Source: Magicicada septendecula (taxonomy: Eukaryota; Arthropoda; Insecta; Hemiptera; Cicadidae). Taken from it: a stretch of 64,000 bases of DNA. The notes under the pieces are model-generated. The model saw nothing but the letters and a program-made list of their open reading frames with translations. It did no database searches and was not told the DNA's origin. Shown here one piece after another: positions 1 through 10,314 of this stretch. Numbering within the stretch: position 1 is the stretch's first letter; each line of letters opens with the position of its first letter. The stretch lies in assembly GCA_034769895.1 (NCBI GenBank), contig CM068367.1:708754885-708818884 (forward strand). Direction: 5' to 3'. The position numbers and the translations under genes were made by a program.

Positions 1-260
1 TTCTTACAAGATAAGCTGATGAGTGTATAACTTTCTGTAAGACAAAAAAATGTTTATTCCCATTGCAGTATAAACCATTAAAAACCACACTATTATAAAA
101 CAAAGAAATGAAAAATTACATACACATTTTCATTGTAAGTCTCAATGTTACAGCAGCATTTCTAACTGTCTGTTAACATGTTCCTGTGTTTGTATATAAA
201 GACTTGAGTTACTAAATTAAATCATACTGAATTAAAAATAATTTTATATAACATACTCAC

Positions 261-405
261 TCAGTCTCAGATATATCAGGGCAGGCAAAGTCATGATGCA
301 TCATAACTGGGCTTGGAGTTGTATTATGTACAGGTGACATATTGCTTGATTGATTTATTTCATTTGAAAAAGGCTGCATGTGGCCTCCACAGTGATCTTC
401 TTCCG
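261..405 (-). CDS. Candidate internal exon of an unrecognised host gene
   Basis: On the minus strand a 145-bp open segment is bounded by an acceptor-like pyrimidine stretch ending TTATTCAG (exon starts at 405) and a near-consensus donor GTGAGTATGT (260 to 251). It enters with two bases of a split codon and leaves with two, encoding about 47 residues that are polar, acidic and rich in Ser, Asn, Pro and Met/His (for example EEDHCGG, then SPVHNTTPSPVMMHH, ending CPDISETE). No domain is recognised; the composition suits a disordered region or tail. Splice sites and frame are seen; membership of a real gene is inferred. A chance ORF flanked by chance splice sites is the alternative. Confidence 0.45.
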
Positions 406-409
406 CTGA

Positions 410-1428
410 ATAAGGCAAAAAATACACACAAACATATGTGAATAAGAAAATATTCAGACACACACACACGTGTGACAGAAATTTTCATGTCTCTATATGT
501 TTTGACTGGAGCTTATAAGATATGACGGACACACTATTGTTCATATCTAACAATATGAAAGAACCCACTAAAAACAATATACTTCCATTTAATTTTATTC
601 CCAACATAAAAAGTAAGGTGTTATGTACTTTTTTCTTTACCTTTATAAACTAATTTTTATACATTTTAATGGTGTGGATAAGAGGCCCCAATACTTACCT
701 ACCGCTCAAGACCACAAAACCTGAAAACCAAAAACAAGGGTCGCCACTCATGCTTCTTAAAGGTGGTGCATGAGAACTGTTTCATTATACCCATCAAAAC
801 AAACCGAAGCATTTCAAAGACATTAAATTCCCTTAATTCCCTTAAACAAATACCCTCAGAAGATCCATTTGTCGAACCTGCCGAGCACATGTTAGGTTAA
901 GGGAAGTTACTACCAAAACAATTCAATCATATTTACTGTGATCTGCACAGTATTTGAATATGGTTCTATTTGTGAACTTTAACTTTTGTTTACAGTTACT
1001 GAGTAGCATCTATTCTGTTGTTTTATCAGACTGAAATTTTGATACTGTAAATTGAAACTGACTGAAAAATTCTACACTGAATATGAAAATTAGTATAAAT
1101 TACTTCTAAAAGAAAACCAGCTTTATTAAAAATATTATCAACCAATTGTACAAAGAAATGTTTGTACTGATTTTCTAACAAAATTATTACCTTGCCACAA
1201 GTTACGTTAGAGGTTACCTCAAGTGGTGCAATTGCTTTACTTTGTACTGTTTCAAGTATTACAATTAACTCGACATAAAATCTAATTGTTTAGAAGTTAT
1301 TTAACTTTGTATAACTAGTTGACTTGTTCCTGAAGTCAAAGTATTATTCAACAGTGAAGAAAAAGGATTTAATTTCACTGAAGTATGATAATGTGATTCA
1401 ATATAAACGTAGTTAAATTTTTGTAAAT
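410..1428. other. Intron-like or intergenic DNA
   Basis: AT-rich sequence with no convincing coding segment. A 63-codon minus-strand ORF at 699-890 has no recognisable domain and lacks splice context, so it is not called as a gene. I see no RNA gene or element termini here. Confidence 0.5.
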
Positions 1429-1528
1429 AAAAATGCTGTATAGAATTCCGAAGGCTTTTACAGCTGGCGCCAACATAGTTGGAAACATTATTTGCCAGGC
1501 TGTTAGGCCGTGGTCTATAGTTTGTGTT

Positions 1529-1570
1529 GACAGACGTTTCAGCCTCACCATCAGAGGCCATCATCAGTGT
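1529..1570 (-). ncRNA. Hammerhead ribozyme-like motif, core intact
   Basis: Reading the minus strand: ACA / CTGATGA / stem II GCCTC...GAGGC (5 bp) / GAAA / palindromic ACGT as a minimal stem III / cleavage site GTC / TGTC. The short 5' ACA pairs with TGT after the predicted cleavage site as stem I. All usual core bases are present. A very short, self-complementary stem III is the form known from Penelope-like elements, where two molecules are thought to cooperate. Activity is inferred. Confidence 0.55.
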
Positions 1571-1656
1571 TGGAAACAATTGGCAAGGTGTCTGCCAATT
1601 CACTGGGGTGTTCTGCCACTTCAAAGTCTCTACCTAATCACTGGGGTGAAGTTTTC

Positions 1657-1699
1657 GACACTGATGATGGCCTCCGATGGTGAGGCCAAAACGTCTGTC
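1657..1699 (+). ncRNA. Hammerhead-like motif, core damaged
   Basis: Partner arm of the fold-back element. Stem I GACA/TGTC is a perfect 4 bp and CTGATGA is intact, but the conserved GAAA after stem II reads AAAA (GGCCAAAACGTC), so the essential core G is lost. This copy should not self-cleave, unlike the opposite arm. Confidence 0.5.
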
Positions 1700-1760
1700 A
1701 ACACAAACTATAGACCATGGCCTAATAGCCCGGCAAATAATGTTTCCAAAAATGCTGTAT

Positions 1761-3080
1761 GTTCATAGAACAAAAATATTTATGGCAAATACATCAAGTG
1801 GAGCCGTATCGTATAAATACGTGTGTACTGCCATTCAGTGTTTATTTACATACTTGATATTTACTACAACATACTGCTACATGTCGTTAGAAGATGAATA
1901 TTAAAGCTGACTGCACTGAAATATTGTAAGTATATTTATTGCCAACCTATCATATCATTCATGTTTCTCTTCATTTCTGGCATAACAGACATGTGTATAA
2001 TAGTATGAAAAAGCTAAAGGCATGTGTGCAGAAACCACTTTACATATGGACGAGAGTCTACTTTAAAATTCTGAACAATCTGAAGGGAATGAAGAATCAG
2101 CTGTTATGCAAAGCTAGTCAAGTGAAGATGTTGACAACATATTATGTCTCCTGTTTTTGTGTTGTTCATTTTTGAAGCATTACATGTCATCCTGGTCTTT
2201 CTTTTGATATTATTACCTTCATTTATATTATTATTTATTATTTTGTATTTGTTTATTATTTTTATTTATTATTTGGAAGGAAAATTGTTTCACTATTTTA
2301 CAGTAATTCATATTATTGTTTACTTTTGTAGTTAATTCACTTCTATAATTATTTTAATATCATTATTATATTTTGATAATTATTGTTTGCGTGTTCATCT
2401 GTTAATACAATTTTTCTTATTAAAATGAATACTTCTCTTGCAAGCTCAAATAGCAAATATAGGAAAATTATTCACAATGACACTTGCAAAATAAGTTTGA
2501 ATGTTTTTCAATTTATAAGAAAAGAAGTGGTTAAAGAAATAAAAATTTCAATTCCTTTTGTTTTTGTTCCAACTGTTTTACAATGTGTTAATGAGGCAAA
2601 CTAGAATATCAATTTGTACCTTAACACATATTAAACAATAGGTAGAAAAATTAGGAGGTTACGAGGTCACTTTGGTCAGATGATCAACTGTCTGACATTA
2701 TTCATAGAATGCTGTGTTTACTACTCATAATTTGACAAAAAACAAACATCAATTCAAGTTAGTTCCTTTCTTCTAAGAATATTCTATATAGGCAGGCCTA
2801 AGTACAACAATGACAGCAACTGAATTAGAATGACTTTTTTTAAGCAAGACTATTAATGATAGTTTTTCTCCATACATTCTTCAGCATTCTTTGGGATTTC
2901 AATAATGTTCTTTTTTTCTTTATTGACACAAATATTACTAAACATAAAAAAAAGATTGCAACTTGATAAACAAAATCTGCACAAAACTATGTTTGCCATA
3001 TTGAAGTCCTTGCTCGTTGATCCATTAAAGTAAGATTGCATAGGAGAAGCCACTGGAGAGGAAAAATTGACTGAAAGTAA
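1761..3080. other. AT-rich non-coding DNA
   Basis: No supported gene. ORFs of 60 to 80 codons occur on both strands but are low-complexity, rich in Phe, Ile, Leu and Tyr from T-rich DNA, and without domains. No repeat termini seen. Confidence 0.45.
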
Positions 3081-3347
3081 ACAAAATGTAGAACAGAAAG
3101 AAAAGATGTACTGGAAGTAAAGGGAATAGAAGAGCTCAATGATAGAAAGATACCTGTAGAATCAGCAAAGGTTGCTAATATGATGTTACTCAGGAGATTG
3201 GGAGTGATTTGGAAAAATAAATTGGAATCAAAGAACATGTATTTGCGAGTAAGAGAAAATAATGTGGAAGTGGAAATGTAGTTTCCAGAGCCAAACTTAC
3301 AACAAAGAATGCAAGAGGATTTGCCAGTTGAGGACACACATTCTTAA
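3081..3347 (+). pseudogene. Decayed coding relic with one in-frame stop
   Basis: An 89-codon frame reads through a single in-frame TAG (3279-3281) and ends at TAA (3345-3347). Before the TAG the peptide is charged and protein-like (segments such as VLEVKGIEELNDRK and ESAKVANMMLLRRLGVIW); after it comes FPEPNLQQRMQEDLPVEDT. Amphipathic composition on both sides of the stop suggests a decayed exon, processed pseudogene or transposon fragment. No family recognised and no Met start. Confidence 0.3.
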
Positions 3348-4336
3348 GGATGGGGCAATGCTATACTGAAGAGATACAAACATGCACGGCTTATGTGATG
3401 CTCTGCACGTATTCTGTGAGTAGCAGGATTTAATGGAAGAAGATAGCCAGTTGATTTGCTGTGTGAGCTGTTTATAGTAAAGCGAAGTGACAAATACAGT
3501 TATTACTTGTTGTCATTTGTGATTTGGTGTGCTATGATGGTGGTTTAGTGTGGCATGAATTGTGAATTACTATGGATGGATATCTGTAACTGATAACTTG
3601 TATATTTTATAACATAACAAAAATACACCTCAAAGGAAAAACAAATGTAACATCAAAATTCACGGTACAATATGCATAAACGCAATCCTTTTAAGTAATC
3701 AAAACAAAAAGAGAAATATTATAATAAATAAATAATTGGGAAATAGAGAATGAAAACTCATGGAGTAAATAATTTCATGACAGTGACAAACAATGACTGA
3801 TGATGACCAAAATACCCAGAAGTGAAGATCAAATGACAAAAAAAATGTACATAGTAATTTATAAATAGAAATATAATATATAAATGTTTAAAACTAGAAT
3901 GTAAGAAATAAGACATTGTGAATATACCTATTTAACTATGAGGAGGTCTGCGCACCTCAGACAGTTATTTTGTATCATTGAACTACAGAGTGTGAATGAT
4001 ATAAAATTTTGCAAATATAATAAGATCAAACTATAATTATAAAAGTTGTATTATGTGACAGTGCTAGAAAGTGAGAATAACAGTGAAATACGGTAAAAAG
4101 GAAAAATTGTGTATAATGAAAGTGATTAAACATAATTATAATGAGCATTGAAGGGAATATATAATCTATATGAACCAGTTATATAACCCATATAGTGAAA
4201 TCAAACAAAGTAAATAATTAAAAAATAGAAAATCTTATGTTAAAAAAACTTATAATAATATAGTGACAAAGAAAAAAATAAAGGTCAACAGAATCATGTT
4301 AATTAGAAATTGTGAAACCGAACCTGTGACCCATAA
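3348..4336. other. AT-rich non-coding DNA
   Basis: No gene, structured RNA or repeat terminus recognised. A- and AT-rich throughout. Confidence 0.45.
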
Positions 4337-4519
4337 CATATCATAGTCAACGCCTTAATTGAAGGAATTAGTGTTTTTGGTAAAAAGAAGGATTGTTGTT
4401 GGAAAAAATTTAAAAACAAGGCAGAACAAGTTAATTTTGCTGCTGAACCTTTATACAAATTAATGGCAGATAAAAGACGAGATGATCAAGAAAACCTATT
4501 GAAACAACTAGACGAATAA
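4337..4519 (+). pseudogene. Short open coding relic, 60 codons
   Basis: Open frame with no start, ending in TAA. The peptide is lysine-, glutamine- and asparagine-rich and soluble in character (EGISVFGKKKDCCWKKF, later LYKLMADKRRDDQENLLKQ). Its composition resembles a helical, DNA-binding-like or transposon N-terminal fragment, but no family is recognised. Confidence 0.25.
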
Positions 4520-5012
4520 TGTTTTAATCGAAAGTACAAAAACTTGAAGCCCAGGAGTGAAGAATTAAGTAATAAATGCATAAGAGAACTACCAGATTGG
4601 TGAGATTGCTCCAAGTCTAAGCCAGATATTTGAATCTACATTACTACATTAATGATCGAGTTACAACTAAATAATTATGACAAAAACAATATAAACGCTA
4701 TAAAAGTGAATTTTTTTGTACACTTGCACACCATAGTTATTAGTAGTCATAGGTTTTTTGTATTGTTCTTGTATGATCCAAAGAACCCACCACTATTCAA
4801 CAGACATTCAGAACACATAATTACCACATCTCTTTCACAAATATTATATTGTATGTTATATTTATGACTTTTGCAATATTTGACATTACTTTTACGTTAA
4901 CCCTGAGATTGAGATTTTTTCATGTTCTAGAACAGAAATGAGATACCAATGTTAAATAGCGACATTGGATGTTGTTACAATTAAATCAATGTCAAAAATA
5001 AAAAGGAGAGTA
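4520..5012. other. Non-coding spacer
   Basis: AT-rich spacer before the ribozyme-bearing element. A 71-codon plus-strand ORF (4652-4867) has no domain and is not supported. Confidence 0.4.
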
Positions 5013-5297
5013 AAATATCGGTATGGAGAACCATACATGACTTCCATGTTCTAAGATTTATATTTAAAAGCATATTGGAAATGAAATATTTCAAAAGAAA
5101 CTACTTCTTTCTATTGCTTCAGCCTTATCCACAGTACTGTGTCACTAACGTATACCACCTCACGTTTTCGCACTCGATTTTCACTGATGATAGCAGTCGA
5201 TGTCCCTGCCGAAAAGTCTGGTTTTGCAGAAAACATTGGACTACAGCTAAACAGCCCGGGAAGGAATTTTAACAAAAAAACTACTTCTTTGTTGCTA
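5013..5297 (+). mobile_element. Ribozyme-bearing short element, copy 1
   Basis: Begins AAATATCGGTATGGAGAACC, which contains a small TATGG...CCATA inverted repeat, and ends near ACTACTTCTTTGTTGC against satellite DNA. The centre holds CTGATGA (5184-5190), stem II GCAG...CTGC and GAAAAGTC, a degraded hammerhead layout. Related copies occur at 7.1-7.6, 12.1-12.4 and 14.6-14.9 kb. No coding capacity; likely a solo Penelope-like terminal repeat or a derived non-autonomous element. Confidence 0.55.
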
Positions 5298-5475
5298 CTT
5301 TACTACTTTTACTTTACTACTACTTTACTCTTGTTAAATCACAAAATGTTCCAGGTAAACTACCCCTTTCCCTTAACCGATCTTCACCAAAATGAACAGA
5401 CCTTGAGCTCTCTACAACTCAGGAAAGTGTGCAAAAGATTATTAGATTCTCTTTGAATTTTCGCAGTTATCGTTC
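5298..5475 (-). repeat. 164-bp satellite monomer, minus orientation
   Basis: One monomer in reverse orientation (AACCGATCTTCACCAAAAT, later CGCAGTTATCG). It lies head-to-head with the long plus-oriented array that follows. Confidence 0.75.
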
Positions 5476-7117
5476 GTCATAAAAAAATTACCCTTTTTAC
5501 TTCCATGTTCCTTAAGGAAATGGAATTATGGTGATGGCAAAAAAAATCGTGTTCGAGATGATTGCAGATTCTGATTGTACTACACTCAAAACATGAAAAA
5601 AGTCGTTTTTCGAAAAGTGTCTGGCTGTCTGTCTGTAGATTTTTTTCTATGGCAAACGATAACAGCCGCAAATTCAAACAGAATCAAATGATTTTTTGCA
5701 TACAGCCCTGATTTGTAGAGTACTCAAGGCCTATTGTTTTTGGTGAAGATCGGTTAAGGGAAAAGGGTAGTTTACTGGCAACGTTTTTTTTAATCAATGA
5801 TAATTTGTTTCTATGGCAAATCATAACAGCCACAAGTTCAAACAGAATCAAATAATGTTTTGCATACAGCCCTCAATTGTAGAGTTCTCAAGACCTTTTG
5901 GTTTTGGTGAAGATCGGTTAAGGGAAAGGGGTAGTTTACCTGCCACGTTTTTTGTTTTAACAAGGGTATTTTTTATGGCAAACGATAACAGCCGCAAATT
6001 CAAACATAATCAAATAATATTTTGCATACAGTCCTGAAATGCAGAGTTCTCAAGGCTTGTTGGTTTTGGTGAAGATCGGTTAAGGGAATAAGGTAGTTTA
6101 CCTGCAAAATTTTGTCTTAACAAGGGTAAATTTTTTTATGACGAACGATAACTGCCGTACATTCAAAACAGAATCAACTACTCTTCTGCATACCTTTTTG
6201 AATTATACAGAACTCAAGGTCTGTTGATTTTGTTGAAGATCGGTTAAGGGAAAGGGGTAGTTTACCAGCAACGTTTTATGTTCTAACAAGGGTATTTTCT
6301 ATGGGAAACAATAACAGCTGCAAATTCAAACAGAATCAAATAATTTTTTTCCTTACAGCTCTGATTTGTAGAGTACTCAAGACATGTAATTCTTGGTGAA
6401 GATCGGTTAACGGAAAGGGGTAGTTTACCTGCAACGGTTTTTTATCAAGGGTAATTTTTTTTATGGCAAACGATAACAGCCGTAAATTCAAACAGAATCA
6501 AATGATGTTTTGCATACAGCCCTGTATTGTAGAGTTCTCAATACCTATTGGTGTCGGTGAAGATCGGTCAAGGGAAAGGGGTAGTTTACCTGCAACATTT
6601 TATGTTTTAACAAGGGTTTTTTTTAATATGATGAACAATAACTGCCGTAAATTCAAACAGAATCAACTACGTTTTTGCATACCTTTTTGAACTAAAGAGA
6701 ACTCAATGTCTGTTGATTTTGTTGAAGATCGGTTAAGGGAAAGGGGTAGTTTATCACCAAAGTTATATGTTTTAAAAAGGGTATTTTTTTTATGACGAAC
6801 GATAACTGCCGAAAATTCAAAGATAATCAAATAATTTTTCGCACACTTGCCTGAGTTGTAGAGAGCTCAAGGTCTGTTTATTTTGGTGAAGATCGGTTAA
6901 GGAAAAGGGGTAGTTTACCTGAAACATTTTAAGTTGTAACAAGAGAAATGTTTCCATGACGAAAGATAACTGCCGCACATTGAAACAGAATCAAATATTT
7001 TTTTGCATGCACCCCTGAATTGTAGAGGACTGAAGGTCTATTGATTTTGGAGAATATCGGTTAAGAGGAAGGGGTAGTTTACCTGAAACATTTTATGATT
7101 TAACAAGAGTAAAGTAC
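5476..7117 (+). repeat. Core block + CTGT run + about nine 164-bp satellite monomers
   Basis: A core starts with the palindromic ACTTCCATGTTCCTTAAGGA (about 5500), runs through TCGTGTTCGAGATGATTGC to a short CTGT microsatellite (about 5623-5637), and is followed by tandem monomers. The landmark GAAGAT(CGG) recurs at 5745, 5909, 6071, 6235, 6398, 6559, 6724 and 6888 (GAATAT at 7052), so the period is 161-165 bp. Each monomer holds GGCAAACGATAACAGCCGCA and GGTTAAGGGAAAGGGGTAG. Core, microsatellite and roughly 160-bp tandem repeats together match the architecture of non-autonomous Helentrons (DINE-TR1 in flies, pearl/CvE in bivalves). That assignment is inference. Confidence 0.75.
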
Positions 7118-7579
7118 TTAATTTTTATAAATAAAATATCCTGATAAGAAGCGCATAATAATCCACTGTAGAAACGTAGATGAAATATCTATAAATGAAG
7201 AGGTTAGGTGAACGGGGTGGGGGTAATTTTCTATTATTAAAAATTATAGTTGAAGGTGGAGGGGAGAATTTTTTATATGTGTACTACGTTATCGGCAACA
7301 AAGAAGTAGTTTTTTTGTTAAAATTGTTTCCCGGGCTGTTTAGCCGTAGTCCAATGTTTTCTGTAAAACCAGACTTTTCGGCAGTGCCATCGACTGCCAT
7401 CATCAGTGAAAATCGAGTGCGAAAACGTGAGGTGGTATACGTTAGTGACCACAGTACTCTGGTTAATGCTGAAGCAATAAGTAGAAAGACGTAGTTTCTA
7501 TGGAAATATTTCATTTAATATGATTTTAAATATAAATCTTAGAACATGGAAGTCATGTATGGTTCTCCATACCGATATT
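7118..7579 (-). mobile_element. Ribozyme-bearing short element, copy 2 (longest)
   Basis: Minus-strand copy, interrupting the satellite. It ends CCATACCGATATTT at 7579 and extends at its other end into sequence shared with the 12.1-kb copy (TATCCTGATAAGA). The minus-strand motif around 7370-7408 reads CTGATGA / GGCAG...CTGCC stem II / GAAAAGTC. It is the best-preserved stem II of the family, but stem III is not palindromic. Confidence 0.55.
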
Positions 7580-10225
7580 TACTTCCATGTTCCTTAATTA
7601 AATGGAAGAATGATGATGTTCGAGATTATTGCAGATTCTGATTGTCCTACACTCAAAACATGAAAAAATTGTTTTTCGAAAAGTGTCTCTGTGTGTGCCT
7701 GTGTGTCTGTCTGTCTATCTGTGTGTCTGTCTGTAGATTTTTTTCTATGGCAAATGATAACAGCCGTAAATTCAAACAGAATCAAATAATTTTTTGCATA
7801 CAGCCCTGATTTGTAGAGTACTCACGACCTGTTGTTTTTGGTGAAGATCGGTTGAGAGAAAGGGGTAGTTTACCAGCAACGCTTTTTTTTATCAAGGGTT
7901 TTTTTTTTGGCAAACGATAACAGCCGCAAATTCAAACAGAATCAAAAGATTATTTGCATACAGCCCTCAATTGTAGAGTTCTCAAGACCTTTGGTTTTGG
8001 TGAAGATCGGTTTAGGGAAAGGAGTAGTTTACCAGCCACGTTTTATGTTTTAACAAGGGTATTTTTTATGGCAAATGATAACAGCCGCAAATTCAAACAT
8101 AATCAAATAATATTTTGCACACAGTCCTGAATTGTATAGTTCTCAAGACATGTTGTTTTTGGTGAAGTTCGGTTAAGGGAATAGGGTAGTTTACCTGCAA
8201 CATTTTGTTTTAACAAGGGTAAATTTTTTTATGACGAACGATAACTGCCGTACATTGAAAACAGAATCAACTACTCTTCTGCATGCCTTTTTTAATTATA
8301 CAGAACTCAAGGTCTGTTGATTTTGTTGAAGATCGGTTAAGGGAAAGGGGTAGTTTACCAGCAACGTTTTATGTTCTTACAAGGGTATTTTCTATGGCAA
8401 ACGATAACAGCCAAAAATTCAAACAGAATCAAATGATTATTTGCATACAGCCCTACATTGTAGAGTTCTCAAGGTCTGTTGATTTTGTTGAAGATCGGTT
8501 AAGGGAAAGGGGTAGTTTACCTTCAACATTTTATGTTTTAACAAGGGTGTTTTCTATGGGAAACGATAACAGCCGCAAATTCAAACAGAATCAACTAATT
8601 TTTGCATACAGCTCTGATTTGTAGAGTACTCAAGACCTATAGTTTTTGGTGAAGATCGGTTAAGGGAAAGGGGTAGTTTACCTGCAGCGGTTTTTTATCA
8701 AGGGTAATTTTTTTCTATGGCAAACGATAACAGCCACATATTCAAACAGAATCAAATAAGTTTTTGCATACAGTCCTGATTTGTAGAGTACTCAAGACCT
8801 ATTGTTTTTGGTGAAGATCGGTTAAGGGAAAGGGGTAGTTTACCTGCAACAGTTTTTTTTAATCAATGGTAATTTTTTTACTTCCATGTTCCTTAAGGAA
8901 ATGGCAAACAAAATCGTGTTCGAGATTATTGCAGATTCTGATTGTCCTACACTCAAAACATGAAAAAAAGTAATTTTTTGAAAAAGTGTCTGTGTGAGTG
9001 TGTCTGTCTGTCTGTGTGTCTGTGTGTCTGTCTGTCTGTCTATAGATTTTTTTCTATTGCAAACGATAACAGCCGCAAATTCAAACAGAATCAAATAATT
9101 ATTGCATACAGCTCTGATTTGTAGAGTACTCAAGACCTATAGTTTTTGGTGAAGATCGGTTATGGGAAAGGGGTAGTTTACCTGCAACGGTTTTTTATCA
9201 AGGGTAATTTTTTTCTATGGCAAACATAACAGCCGCAAATTCAAAAAGAATCAAATAATTTTTTGCATACAACCCTGATTTCTAAAGTACTCACGACATA
9301 TTGTTTTTGGTCAAGATCGGTTGAGGGAGAGTCGTAGTTTACCTGCAACGGTTTTTTTTATCGAGGGTATTTTTTTTTGGCAAACGATAACAGCCGCAAA
9401 TTCAAACTGAATCAAATAATGTTTTGCATACAGCCCTGAATTATGGAGTTCTCAAGACCTATTGTTTTTGGTGAAGATCGATTAAGGGAAAGGGGTAGTT
9501 TACCTGCAACATTTTATGTTTTAACAAAGGTATTTTCTATGGCAAATGATAACAGCCGCAAATTCAAACAGAATCAAACAAGTTTTTGCATACACCCCTA
9601 AATTGTAGAGTTCTCAAGACCTATTGTTTTTGGTGAAGATCGGTTAAGGGAAAGGGGTAGTTTACCAGCAACGTTTTATGTTTTAACAAGAGTATTTTCA
9701 ATGGCAAACGATAACAGCCACAAATTGAAATAGAATCAACTAATTTTTTGAATGCAACTCTGAATTGTAGAGTTTTCAAGACCTGTTGTTTTTGGTGAAG
9801 ATCGGTTAAGGGAAAGGGATAGTTTACCAGCAGCTTTTTTTATCAAGGGTAATTTTTTTTTGGTAATCGATAACAGCCGTAAATTCAAACAAAATCAAAT
9901 AATGTTTTGCATACAACCCTGAATTGTAGAGTTCTCAAGACCTTTTGGTTTTGGTGAAGATCGGTTAAGGGAATAGGGTAGTTTACCTGCAACCTTTTAC
10001 GTTTTAACAACAGTAAAGTACTTGATAATTCATTTAAACTTTTTCAAACAATGGTAATTGTTAAAAATAAAATAATGTTGTTGCCAGGCATTAAAATTAT
10101 AATTTTTACTTCCATATTCTTTAAGGAAATTGAAGTATGCTGATGGCAAAAAAAATCGTGTTCGAGATGATTGCAGATTCTGATTGTACTACACTCAAAA
10201 CATGAAAAAAGTCGTTTTTCGAAAA

Positions 10226-10314
<89 letters not shown>

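Larger units (their letters stand above)
1429..1760. mobile_element. Fold-back element with two inverted hammerhead-type modules, 13-bp flanking repeat
   Basis: Two arms of about 90 bp (roughly 1480-1571 and 1658-1747) are imperfect reverse complements, separated by about 86 bp. Each arm carries a CTGATGA...GAGGC...AACGTC module typical of Penelope-like terminal repeats. The whole insertion is flanked by the 13-bp direct repeat AAAAATGCTGTAT (1429-1441 and 1748-1760), a likely target-site duplication. No coding capacity. It is probably a non-autonomous relic made of two terminal repeats in inverted orientation. Confidence 0.6.

Noticed and set aside
699..890. 63-codon minus ORF
   Set aside because: No recognisable family, no flanking splice signals of quality; may be part of an unrecognised repeat.
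1463..1475. TGGCGCCAACATA as a primer-binding site
   Set aside because: It lies inside the fold-back element, with no LTR end next to it and no internal region following.
5813..8624. Repeated peptides such as MANDNSRKFKQNQ in satellite ORFs
   Set aside because: The monomer length varies between 161 and 165 bp so the frame is not kept; frames are closed in most units.
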